Positions 1-8,177 of a DNA stretch of 64,000 nucleotides are shown here, piece by piece. Under the pieces are notes generated by a model, which did no database searches, was not told the DNA's origin, and was given only the letters and a program-made list of their open reading frames with translations. Both the position numbers and the translations under genes were made by a program. Each line of letters opens with the position of its first letter. Position 1 is the first letter of the stretch. This DNA comes from Bin87 sp965220095 (lineage in GTDB: Bacteria; Chloroflexota; Dehalococcoidia; Lucifugimonadales; UBA3495): NCBI GenBank assembly GCA_965220095.1, contig OZ244805.1:1860001-1924000 (forward strand), given 5' to 3'.

Positions 1-168
1 CGGAACATCGCCGACTTCGGCGACTCGTCGCTGGTCGCCGTCCAGGGCGCAGTAGTCGTCCGCGACCCGGCCACTGACCAGGTGCTGGGAGCCATCGGCG
101 TCAGCGGTTTGAGCGCCCAGGAAGACGAAGACCTGGCCCGTCTCGGCCTCAATTCGCTGGGCCTGTAA
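1..168 (+). CDS. GlcG/HbpS-like heme-binding family protein, C-terminal end
   Basis: The open frame enters from the window edge and ends at TAA 166-168, so only the last 55 residues are visible. They contain GAIGVSGLS followed by an acidic DEDLARLGL stretch, which matches the C-terminus of the GlcG/HbpS (DUF336) family of small, often heme-binding or cofactor-associated proteins. Nothing upstream can be seen, so the role cannot be resolved. The next gene starts 79 bp downstream on the same strand. The family call rests on a short segment. Confidence 0.6.
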   Translation, partial: RNIADFGDSSLVAVQGAVVVRDPATDQVLGAIGVSGLSAQEDEDLARLGLNSLGL

Positions 169-247
169 CCCAACGCCCGTTTAGTAAACGCCGGCTTAGT
201 ACCGGAGATTAATACCGTCGCCAGTCGTCACGCCGGAGGATTGCCCG

Positions 248-1117
248 ATGCCCAACCCTCGCGCCGAGTTTTCTGAAATCTTCCGGCGACCGACCCTGAG
301 ATTGCCCGATGGCGCCAGGGTTGCCATCTGGTTCATCATCAACGTGGAGGAGTGGGACATCGGCCAGCCGATGGCGCGCACGGTGCTACCCTCCCCCCAG
401 GGCGCGGCGGTGTCGCCGGACATTCCCAACTACTCCTGGTTCGACTACGGAATGCGGGTCGGCTTCTGGCGGTTGCAAAGGGCGCTGAGCGATTTCGGCC
501 TGCCCTGCACCATCAGCCTCAACGCCGCCGTCTGCGAGCATTACCCCGAACTGGTCCAGTCCTGTCTGGATCGCCAGTGGGAACTGCTGGGCCACGGCTA
601 CATCCAGCAGGTTTTGCACCGGGAACCGGACGAGCGCGCCACCATCCGCAAGACCATCGACGTGATTCGCGAATTCAGCGGCAGCGCGCCCCGGGGCTGG
701 ATGGGTCCTGGCCTCGCCGAAACCTTCGACACGCCCGACATCCTGGCCGACGAGGGCATCGAGTACGTGGCCGATTGGGTGAACGACGACCAGCCCTATG
801 AAATGCGCGTGGAGCGCGGTCGGTTGGTTGCCCTGCCTTACACCGTCGAGCTGAACGACATACCCATCTACCTGGTGCAGCACCACTCGGCCCCCGAGTT
901 GTATCGTCGCGCCAAAGACTCGCTGGAGACGCTGCTGGAAGAAGGTACGGACAGCGCCCGCGTGATGGCCATATCCCTGCACCCGTACATCACCGGAGCG
1001 TCCCACCGCATTGGACACTTTCGCCGGCTCCTGGAACACGTGACGCAGCAGGACGATGTTACCTTCTGGACCGGCAGCGGCATCCTGGACTGGTACAACG
1101 GGCAGATAGCGTCGTGA
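248..1117 (+). CDS. Polysaccharide deacetylase (PuuE/allantoinase-like) family protein
   Basis: This 289-residue protein belongs to the NodB-homology metal-dependent hydrolases that act on N-acetyl or cyclic amide bonds. Visible family marks are NVEEWD at residues 32-37, GHGYIQ at 115-120, a GWMGPGL segment near 157 and SLHPYITG near 243. This arrangement is closer to the PuuE-type (non-canonical allantoinase) branch than to chitin deacetylases. No signal peptide is present, so a cytoplasmic small-molecule substrate is more likely than cell-wall glycan (inference). The ATG is preceded by GGAGG at an 8-nt spacing. The exact substrate is unknown. Confidence 0.85.
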   Translation: MPNPRAEFSEIFRRPTLRLPDGARVAIWFIINVEEWDIGQPMARTVLPSPQGAAVSPDIPNYSWFDYGMRVGFWRLQRALSDFGLPCTISLNAAVCEHYPELVQSCLDRQWELLGHGYIQQVLHREPDERATIRKTIDVIREFSGSAPRGWMGPGLAETFDTPDILADEGIEYVADWVNDDQPYEMRVERGRLVALPYTVELNDIPIYLVQHHSAPELYRRAKDSLETLLEEGTDSARVMAISLHPYITGASHRIGHFRRLLEHVTQQDDVTFWTGSGILDWYNGQIAS

Positions 1118-1443
1118 GGTGCGCCGCCTCCGATTCCCACACGCGCCCGGGGCAGACTGGTTTACTGCAACCCATACTGTTCAACCGTAGACCATTGGTA
1201 GATAACTTTGCAAAACACGTGGGTAAACCGTGCCACCGTGCGAAGATGCTGTTGATAACTGGCACCCTACCGTTCACACCCTGTTCAGGCCCGCCTGACG
1301 GCAAAAGTTATCAATGAGCCGCCCACGTTGTACGTGCTACAATTCACCCATTGTGAACGAACTCGGCAACGGCAGCCACGGTTGTTGTTCACGCTGTCAA
1401 CGCCTTTACTACTAATGTTACCCATCCAAAAGTTCTGTAAGCG
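1118..1443. other. Intergenic region upstream of obg
   Basis: This 326-bp stretch has no convincing gene. It is locally less GC-rich than its surroundings. It contains an extended -10-like TGCTACAAT at 1335-1343 with no good -35 at the expected distance, so any promoter call is weak. GTTGATAACT and GTTATCAA form short inverted words, but nothing resembles a cluster of DnaA boxes. Confidence 0.4.
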
Positions 1444-2789
1444 ATGATTGATACAGTCAGAATTAACGTCAAAGCCGGGGACGGCGGGAATGGCTGCGTG
1501 AGTTTCCTGCGGTTGAAATACGTGCCACACGGCGGTCCCGATGGGGGCGACGGCGGCGACGGGGGCAACGCCTACTTGGTGGGCGATGATTCCATCAATA
1601 CGATGGTCCACCTGAAGTTCAACAGCACCTTCTACCTGGAACGGGGCGGCCACGGCAAGGGTAAGGATCAGCGGGGAGCCAACGGCAAGGACAAACATAT
1701 CAAGGTGCCCATCGGCACCGTGGTCTGGAGGCTGAACCGAGACGATAGCAAGGATTTCGTGGCCGACATTGTTGACGATACTCCGTTGCTGATTGCCAGG
1801 GCCGGTGAGGGTGGCTGGGGCAACGCGCGGTTCGTGTCATCCACCAACCAGGAGCCGATGCTATCGCAGGCCGGCGGCAAGGGTGAATTCACCGTGCTGT
1901 GGCTGGAGCTGAAGCTACTAGCTGACGTAGGACTGCTGGCCAAACCCAATGCGGGCAAGTCCACTCTAATCTCCCGTTGCTCGGCGGCCAAACCCAAGGT
2001 GGCGGCATACCCGTTTACCACCATTGAGCCGGTCCTGGGCGTGGTGACTCATGATGGGCAGGATTTCGTGATGATGGAAGTTCCGGGATTGCTGGAAGGC
2101 GCCCATCGTGGTGTTGGCCTGGGGCATGAGTTCCTGAGGCACGCGGAACGCGCTCGGGTCTATGTACACGTTATCGACGGCTTATCAGACGACCCCGTGG
2201 GCGACTTCCGGATGCTGAATCGTGAGTTGCGGGAGTTCAGCCCGATGCTGGCCGCCAAACCGCAGTTGGTCGCCGTCAACAAGCTGGACACCACAGAGAC
2301 GCGGGAGTTACAGGATGTCATCGAGGAAGAGCTGCGACGGGCGATGGACGCTGATGAGTACGGTGGGGTGCCTGGCGAGGTTTCGCCGAAAATCCATTTC
2401 ATCTCGGCCGTGTCGGGTGAAGGTGTCGACGGCTTGCTGAGCCATCTAGCAAGTGTGCTGGCCGCTGCGCCCAAAGAAGTGGCGCTGGACGATGGCGCCG
2501 ACGTGGTGGATGGCGCCGGCGTGGTGGATGATGACGCCCCGACGCCGTCGGTTCAAAGGGGCCGGCAACGCCTCCCTCCGCTGGGCTTCTACCTGGACGC
2601 GACGTTTACGTTGTGGAGTCCGAGCGTCTGGAACGGCTTACGGCCCGCGCCGATATGCGTGATTACCGGGTGCTGCTGCAGCTGTGGCGCGAGATGACCC
2701 GCATCGGCATCGCCAAAAAACTGGAAGAGGCCGGCATCGAAGCCGGGGACACCATACGCATTGGCAAAGCAGAGCTGGAGTGGTTCTAG
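1444..2789 (+). CDS. obg: Obg/CgtA ribosome-associated GTPase, frame broken near 2595
   Basis: Obg is an essential GTPase acting in 50S ribosome maturation and stress control. The frame from ATG 1444 encodes the glycine-rich Obg fold (residues 1-158) and the G domain, with GLLAKPNAGKST at 163-174, a VPGLLEGA switch II segment and NKLD. In that frame the protein would end at 2697 with an unrelated tail. The C-terminal OCT domain (YVVESERLERLTARAD ... IRIGKAELEWF) is instead encoded in the -1 frame from about 2595 to TAG 2787-2789. The shift lies between 2532 and 2600. A simple explanation is loss of one copy of GGAC at about 2594-2598, which would restore LDGRDVYVVE. A sequencing error is possible because the gene is normally essential. 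nadD follows after 1 bp. Confidence 0.85.
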
Positions 2790-2790
2790 G

Positions 2791-4038
2791 ATGGCTGCTC
2801 CTGCCCGACCCGCCAGCCGGCGCATCGGTATTTTGGGCGGCACTTTCGACCCGCCGCACCTGGGTCATCTGCTAATTGCCGAAACCGCTCGGGCGGCGCT
2901 GAAACTGGAATCCGTGCTGTTCCTGCCGGCCGGCGAGCCCTGGCTGAAATCCGGGCAGCACGTTACTCCGGCGCACCGGCGCCGCGATATGGTGGCCCTG
3001 GCGATTGCCGACCATGCCGATTTCTGCATCTCGGACTGCGAGTTGCGCCGGTCGGGACCAACCTACACTGTGGATACGCTGCGGCAGTTGCGCTCCGAGT
3101 ACCCGGACGATGTAGATTTTTACTTCATCGTTGGTTCAGACGTGCTGACGCAGTTCCGTCGCTGGAAGGAACCGGAAATCATCCTGGAGCTGTGCCGGCT
3201 GGCGGTCGTTGAACGTCCAGGCGGCCCAGCGAACCCGGTCGGCCTGATGGCGCAGCAGTACCCGGCGGCAACTGCAGCCGGCGCGGTGTTGACGGTGCCT
3301 GGCCCACGAGTGAACTTCAGCGCTTCGGAACTCCGCCGATTGATGTCGCAGGGCGGGTCGGTGCGCTACCAGGTTACCGACGCCGTGGCGGCCTACATCC
3401 GGGAGCGGGGTTTGTATCAGGCCGACGCCGGGCGGGAGTCGGATAATCAGACCATTATGGAGTGGGACATGACCCTCAATAGCAGGCAGCCCATCGACCG
3501 ATTGCTGGCGCTGGCTCTGGAGCGCGGCGCCATCCGGTACGGCGATTTCACGCTGTCGTCGGGCCGCCACAGCTCTTACTACTTCGACGGGCGACTGCTC
3601 AGTCTGGATCCCGAAGGCGCTTACCTGCTGGGCAACGCGCTGCTGCCACTGCTGAACAACGCCGGCGTCGCCGCCATCGGTGGCCCCACGCTGGGCGCGG
3701 ACCCGATCGTGACCGCCGTTGCGGCGGCGTCCTGGCAGCAGGGCGCTCCCGTGCCGGCGTTCATCGTGCGCAAAGAGGCCAAGGAGCACGGCACATCCCA
3801 GCTGATTGAAGGCCCATTGACCGAAGGAACCACCGTTGCCATCGTGGATGACACCTGCACCACGGGCGGGTCGTTGTTCCACGCCATCGCCGCCGCAGAG
3901 TCGGCCGGCTGCACGGTGGCACTGGTGCTGGCCGTGCTGGACCGCAACGAAGGTGGCAGCGAGGCCATCCGCGAGCGCGGCTATCAGTTTGCCGCTCTGC
4001 TCACCGCCGGTGACGACGGACAGATTCGCCCAACTTAA
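2791..4038 (+). CDS. nadD-pyrE: NadD-PyrE fusion: nicotinate-nucleotide adenylyltransferase / orotate phosphoribosyltransferase
   Basis: One uninterrupted 415-residue frame holds two enzymes. Residues 1-215 are NadD (NaMN + ATP to NaAD), with GGTFDPPHLGH near the start and the C-terminal SASELRR motif. Residues about 225-415 are PyrE (orotate + PRPP to OMP), with FTLSSGRHSSYYFDGR, the flexible-loop segment VRKEAKEHG and the PRPP-binding VDDTCTTGGS. Neither domain is truncated. ATG codons at 3457 and 3469 lie at the junction and could start a separate PyrE, but no stop separates the domains. ATG 2791 was preferred because it follows the obg stop by 1 bp. A lost stop codon through sequence error cannot be excluded. 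Confidence 0.85.
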   Translation: MAAPARPASRRIGILGGTFDPPHLGHLLIAETARAALKLESVLFLPAGEPWLKSGQHVTPAHRRRDMVALAIADHADFCISDCELRRSGPTYTVDTLRQLRSEYPDDVDFYFIVGSDVLTQFRRWKEPEIILELCRLAVVERPGGPANPVGLMAQQYPAATAAGAVLTVPGPRVNFSASELRRLMSQGGSVRYQVTDAVAAYIRERGLYQADAGRESDNQTIMEWDMTLNSRQPIDRLLALALERGAIRYGDFTLSSGRHSSYYFDGRLLSLDPEGAYLLGNALLPLLNNAGVAAIGGPTLGADPIVTAVAAASWQQGAPVPAFIVRKEAKEHGTSQLIEGPLTEGTTVAIVDDTCTTGGSLFHAIAAAESAGCTVALVLAVLDRNEGGSEAIRERGYQFAALLTAGDDGQIRPT

Positions 4039-4083
4039 CCGGGGCCCAACCGTCGTGCCGACCTGCGCCGGAACGACGGCTAC

Positions 4084-4125
4084 CCGCTCCCGCTCCCTTG
4101 ATGGGAGAGGGCTGGGGTGAGGGTG
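4084..4125. repeat. Dispersed GGGAGAGGG hairpin repeat, single copy
   Basis: This is a short inverted repeat of the type CCCTCACCCCAACC ... GGGAGAGG, here in the orientation ending TGGGGTGAGGG. Near-identical words recur at about 51054, 52950, 53174, 54256, 57937 and 60425, and in a tandem array at 62503-62770. All copies lie between genes. Confidence 0.75.
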
Positions 4126-4312
4126 GCGATGCTCGTAATGCCCACGCCGGGATTACCGCATCGCTCCGTTCTGCGCACCCACAGATTGCCATCTCCGATT
4201 GCTCATGTTATATTTGTTTTACGGATACTGATTATGGCGCGTCGTAATACAGGAAACGCGTCGGTAGTTGCAAAGGGAACCATCTGTCCAGAATCGGCAA
4301 GGAGGTAGTACG

Positions 4313-5329
4313 ATGGCAATGTACAAGCATATTATCGTCCCGCTCGACGGCTCGGAACTATCCGCGCAGGCGCTGCCGGTCGCACGAATGATGGCTCAGC
4401 AGACCGGCGCATCCCTGACGTTGGTTCGCTCTTTCGAGGCAATGCCGGCCTGGCAGGCCGACGTGAGCCACGGGCGTTATTCGGGGGCGATGGCGGCCTC
4501 GGAGTACGACCGGGTATTCGCTTACCTGACCGGTGAAAAGCAGCGGTTGGAAAAGCTGGGGGTAACTACGCCGGTCCACCTTGAAGTTCGCGAAGGCCCC
4601 GCCGTTGAAGTCATCACCGGTCTCGCCGGGTGGCATTCTGACGCGCTGATCGTGATGTCAACGCATGGACGCAGCGGGTTCTCCCGCATGGTAATGGGGA
4701 GCGTTACCAGCCGGGTGGTCGGCAGCAGCGTCAAGAATCCGGTGCTGGTGGTGTGTAACAAGGAGGATGGGTTGCCGATGGTTCTGGATGCCGTCGAGCA
4801 CGTCATCGTGCCACTGGATGGGTCGAAATTCGCGGAAGCCGCGTTGCCCCATGCTGCCGAGATGGCCCGAACGTTTGGCGCCCGGGTTACACTCTACCAA
4901 AGCACGCCCGGCGTCGAGTATTTTCAATCCCGTACCGATTGGGGACGGCTGAACGGCGAGGCCGGGTTCGATTTTGGTGGGCCGACGGAAATGGCGTCCC
5001 GCCAGGGCGAGTTGTCCAGGGATTACTTGCATCGCATGGTCGTTGAGATGGAAACTCGCTTCGGCATTTCTGGCGTCGCCTTCGTGCATTCGTCGCGGAA
5101 CGCCTCGGATGCCATCGTGAAGCTGGCATCTGAAAGCGGGAACTCGCTGGTAGTGATGACTACCCACGGTCGCAGTGGCGTCGGTCGGGCGTTGCTGGGC
5201 AGTGTCGCCGACCGCGTGGTGCGTCAGTCGCCGGCGCCAACCCTCCTGGTTCGTGGATCGATGGTGGCGATGCAAGCCGCCGACCGCGACCACGACCGCG
5301 CCGAGCAGCTGGCCGGCACCGGCGCGTAG
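4313..5329 (+). CDS. Tandem universal stress protein (two UspA domains)
   Basis: The 338-residue product carries two Usp domains. Domain 1 begins YKHIIVPLDGSELSAQAL and ends with the nucleotide-binding STHGRSGFSRMVMGSVTSRVV. Domain 2 begins VEHVIVPLDGSKFAEAALP and ends TTHGRSGVGRALLGSVADRVV. Both keep the G-2x-G-9x-G-S/T ATP-binding signature, so each half should bind nucleotide. Such proteins act in the cytoplasm under stress or starvation. ATG 4313 was chosen over upstream in-frame starts because AAGGAGG sits 8 nt before it. The gene is monocistronic and faces a convergent LLM gene beyond a repeat. Confidence 0.92.
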   Translation: MAMYKHIIVPLDGSELSAQALPVARMMAQQTGASLTLVRSFEAMPAWQADVSHGRYSGAMAASEYDRVFAYLTGEKQRLEKLGVTTPVHLEVREGPAVEVITGLAGWHSDALIVMSTHGRSGFSRMVMGSVTSRVVGSSVKNPVLVVCNKEDGLPMVLDAVEHVIVPLDGSKFAEAALPHAAEMARTFGARVTLYQSTPGVEYFQSRTDWGRLNGEAGFDFGGPTEMASRQGELSRDYLHRMVVEMETRFGISGVAFVHSSRNASDAIVKLASESGNSLVVMTTHGRSGVGRALLGSVADRVVRQSPAPTLLVRGSMVAMQAADRDHDRAEQLAGTGA

Positions 5330-5356
5330 GGTACCCGCGTCCAGGTTGCGAAAGGG

Positions 5357-5501
5357 CTCACGCGTACCCACTTAAACTGTCATTGCGAGGAGCGCAGCGA
5401 CGTGGCAATCTCGTTGAGGTTGAACAAACGTCTACGAACCGCCGTTGCTACGGCGACGGGATTGCCACGCTACGCTCGCAATGACAAAGTGGGCGCGTGA
5501 G
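5357..5501. repeat. Dispersed palindromic TCATTGCGAG repeat, copy A
   Basis: This 145-bp imperfect palindrome has a core running from GTCATTGCGAGGAGC at 5379 to GCTCGCAATGAC at 5485. The core is extended by outer arms CTCACGCGTACCCACTT and AAGTGGGCGCGTGAG. A near-perfect direct repeat of about 20 bp (CGTCCAGGTTGCGAAA) flanks it at 5339 and 5509, which could be a target duplication (inference). Other copies are at 53027, 55601 and 57015 and in the 58480-59218 array. Confidence 0.85.
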
Positions 5502-5516
5502 TGCCACGTCCAGGTT

Positions 5517-5546
5517 GCGAAAAGGGGGCGGCTAATCACCGCCCCC
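5517..5546 (-). terminator. Rho-independent terminator for the LLM monooxygenase gene
   Basis: The hairpin arms GGGGGCGG (5524-5531) and CCGCCCCC (5539-5546) enclose a 7-nt loop. In the minus-strand transcript the stem is followed by UUUUCGC. It lies 35 bp past the stop of the minus-strand monooxygenase. Confidence 0.6.
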
Positions 5547-5580
5547 GATCATTTGCGTCATCCAGCTAGGCTAATGCCGT

Positions 5581-6714
5581 CTACCACTTCTGGATGATGG
5601 GTAGAATCTCCTTACCGTAAAGGCCGATGTTTTTCATCGTGGCCTCGTGGCCCATGCGGGATTCCTGCCCGTAGAAAACCAGGTGCTCCATACCCAGTCG
5701 CTGGTGCAGGAATTCCAGCTTCTCAAGCACAGTGTCCGGCGTACCGCACACGATGTGGTAGTTGTCCTTAAGCTCCTCAAAAGTCTGCTGGCCCAGCGGT
5801 TTGAGCCCAGTTCGCCTGGCCGCTATGGACGCACTGGCAGCGGAGCGGTAACCCACAGGCGCCATGTACTCCCGGGGGCCACGCAGGGTGGGCCCCATTC
5901 GCCACAGGAAGTGTTTGGCCTGCTCATCGGCTTCTTCCTGCGTGTCGCCAACGTAGCAGCACAACAGGTAACCGAAGTCCTCCGACGTGGCCTGCCGACC
6001 AACGCCCGCCGCCGCCTCGCGGTACATCCCAAACAGCTCCTCGGTAACGTCCAGGTCAGTCAGGAAGGCAACGTAGGTGTAACCGTGCTCGCCGGACCAC
6101 TGGGCAGTCTCCGGCGACGATGTGCCGGGTACCCAGATGGGGGGGTGCGGCTTCTGAATGGGAACCATCCAGGGATTGACCGCGCGGAAGTTGTAATGCT
6201 TGCCTTCCCAGCGAAACGGTCCTGGCGTCGTCCAAGTCTTGATAACCAGGTCGTGGCACTCCTCGAAACGCTCGCGGTTGGCCAACGGATTGTTGTTGGT
6301 TGAAACCGTTTCCACACCGGTGCCGCGAACGAAACCGGAGATAAGCCGGCCGCCGGAAATGACGTCGATCATCGCCAGCTCTTCCGCCAGGCGCACCGGG
6401 TTATCGTGAATCGGCAGGATGTTGCCCAGCAGCAGGATTTTCGCCTGGTGGGTGATGCGGGCCAGCACCGCCGCGGACAGGTTGGTGGCCGCATTCATGC
6501 ACGACGGCGTGCTGTGGTGCTCGTTGAGCATTATGCCATCGAAACCCAGTTCGTCGGCGTAGACGCATTCGTCAAAATAGCGTTTGAACAGCCCGTTGGC
6601 GGTGGCGGGTTCGAACCACGAGTTGGGGAAGGTGAGGCGTAGCGAGGGGTACTTGTCGCCCTCTTCGTCCGGATATTCGTGGTAGGGAAACTCTGAGAAA
6701 TAGTAGCTCTTCAC
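5581..6714 (-). CDS. LLM-class flavin-dependent oxidoreductase (bacterial-luciferase-like)
   Basis: This TIM-barrel monooxygenase is of the luciferase-like family and uses FMNH2 or F420H2. Marks include the opening YYFSEFPYHEYP, GFDGIMLNEHHSTPSCM, the barrel segment EELAMIDVISGGRLISGFVRG and PIWVPGTSSPETAQW. The GTG at 6714 was chosen as start because GGAGG lies 9 nt upstream. A TTG 15 codons earlier is in frame but has no ribosome site. The substrate is unknown; family members oxidise alkanes, amines, sulfonates or aldehydes. A second, divergent member is at 48140. The gene stands alone and ends at a terminator hairpin. Confidence 0.85.
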   Translation of the reverse strand: MKSYYFSEFPYHEYPDEEGDKYPSLRLTFPNSWFEPATANGLFKRYFDECVYADELGFDGIMLNEHHSTPSCMNAATNLSAAVLARITHQAKILLLGNILPIHDNPVRLAEELAMIDVISGGRLISGFVRGTGVETVSTNNNPLANRERFEECHDLVIKTWTTPGPFRWEGKHYNFRAVNPWMVPIQKPHPPIWVPGTSSPETAQWSGEHGYTYVAFLTDLDVTEELFGMYREAAAGVGRQATSEDFGYLLCCYVGDTQEEADEQAKHFLWRMGPTLRGPREYMAPVGYRSAASASIAARRTGLKPLGQQTFEELKDNYHIVCGTPDTVLEKLEFLHQRLGMEHLVFYGQESRMGHEATMKNIGLYGKEILPIIQKW

Positions 6715-7117
6715 GGGGTGGTGGCCTCCGGTGGCATGGTGGATAGTCAGTGTAGCCAATCATACCACAGGGGCCCGGCCGCCCAGGATTGAACGCTCCC
6801 GGAGGGAAGATTAAGAAACTGGCGTTTCGCCTGAACAACGTCTGAAATTGGCCGACTCAGCGGCGGGTTTCACTTCGGCGCTTTGGCCTTTTCGCCGGGA
6901 ATGTCCAGGCATCCAGACGCGTAGCGGGGTTGTGCGGATCGTGTATTCCCGGGGCGTTCGCCGTTCGCCGTTCGCCGTTGGTAGATTTGGCGGCTTAATT
7001 TGAGACTTGAATGCCGAGTAAAGGGCGGGCCCTTTCGGCTCCGAATTCCTTACGTCTTGCTCTGCGACGGGAAAGGTCTCCCAGCTGGAAGACAGCGGTC
7101 AAACGATGGCGGCCCCT
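6715..7117. other. Intergenic region with short tandem repeat
   Basis: No coding signal is visible on either strand over this 403-bp stretch. A small tandem repeat of CGTTCGC words occurs at about 6955-6980. The region separates the housekeeping-like left end from the accessory island. Confidence 0.4.
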
Positions 7118-8014
7118 CTATTCCCAAGGCGCTCCATCGGGAAAGACGTCGTCTTCCGTGGTTCCGCTCAGCTCGTGGATTCTTGCCACCAATCGGCTGG
7201 TGGCGTCGTTGACCATATTTTGCATTTCCACCTTTTCGCTCCGGTTCATCGGCCTGGGCGTGATGTTGTAACGGTAGTCGGCGGCGTACTTGACCAGCCA
7301 GTTGCTATACCCGGCCGGGGATTCGGGATTTTCGTATGTGGTATGGTCAAACAACCTGGTGACCGATTCGTAGAGTTCCTTCGTTTCCGGATTGTTCGGG
7401 TCGTAGTACGCGTCTACGTAGTGTTCCCAGATCCCGTCAAGGCCGTGGCGGAACGTAGTCGGATCGTTGTGTGCTGACAGCAGCCCTCTTAGGGCGTTCT
7501 CTACTTGCTGCTGAGCAGAGAACCCCATCAGTTTCTGATTCCAATGGTCATCGGCCACCATGTCGTTGAACTGTTTGCTCCATTCCGCGGTATTCTCCAG
7601 ACGCTGCCTGGTTGCCGGCCAGTGCTCGGGATAGTCATCTTCTTCGTACTCTGCGCCTTCGTACTCTGTGCCGTCGTTCATTCTTTCCATGCCGATGGCT
7701 ACTCCGTAGTGGTCGGCTTGCCCGGCCAGGTGTTGTTTGGCCCGGCGGTTGCGTTGGAATTCAGCCAGCGTCATGTTGACTATGTTGACTTCCAGAAACG
7801 GTGGGTATCGGTTCATGTAGGCACTGGCGGCGCGGCCGGCACTGCCTCCCTGTTTGGGTTCATCCAGTGAGACCACCAGCAGGTCCACGTCCGAGTCCTC
7901 GCGATGTTGCCCGGTGGCCCTGGATCCAAACAGTATCACGATGTTGGGTGCTACTTCCCGTTGCACGGCACGCGCTATGTTGAGGGCGTGCTGATCCGGC
8001 GTAATGCTCTGCAT
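7118..8014 (-). CDS. MNT-HEPN fusion: nucleotidyltransferase-domain protein
   Basis: The N-terminus carries a minimal nucleotidyltransferase fold: LFGSRATG at about residues 28-35 and DVDLLV at 42-47 supply the GS and DxD metal-binding signature. The C-terminal half has a HEPN-like helical segment, NQKLMGFSAQQQVENALRGLLSA. MNT and HEPN proteins usually form toxin-antitoxin pairs in which MNT adenylylates and silences the HEPN RNase; here both lie in one 298-residue chain. No clear RxxxxH RNase motif is seen, so activity is doubtful. ATG 8014 follows a GGTGAG about 8 nt upstream. A related fusion lies at 12624. Confidence 0.7.
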   Translation of the reverse strand: MQSITPDQHALNIARAVQREVAPNIVILFGSRATGQHREDSDVDLLVVSLDEPKQGGSAGRAASAYMNRYPPFLEVNIVNMTLAEFQRNRRAKQHLAGQADHYGVAIGMERMNDGTEYEGAEYEEDDYPEHWPATRQRLENTAEWSKQFNDMVADDHWNQKLMGFSAQQQVENALRGLLSAHNDPTTFRHGLDGIWEHYVDAYYDPNNPETKELYESVTRLFDHTTYENPESPAGYSNWLVKYAADYRYNITPRPMNRSEKVEMQNMVNDATSRLVARIHELSGTTEDDVFPDGAPWE

Positions 8015-8177
8015 TTCTCTACTCACCGTTGGTCTCACCGCGCCCGCAAGGCTTCGGAGGGTTCCGTGTCCGTTTGAGCGGTTATCTCGGCGAGCTCGTA
8101 CCTTAGCCAACATCCATACAGGGGCCTGATATTATACAGCCCATCAACGACGCGAATACACGCCGGCTGCCGCAAAT

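Noticed and set aside
1118..1443. Region upstream of obg considered as a replication origin
   Set aside because: Only isolated TTATC-type words, no DnaA box cluster and no dnaA/dnaN neighbours.
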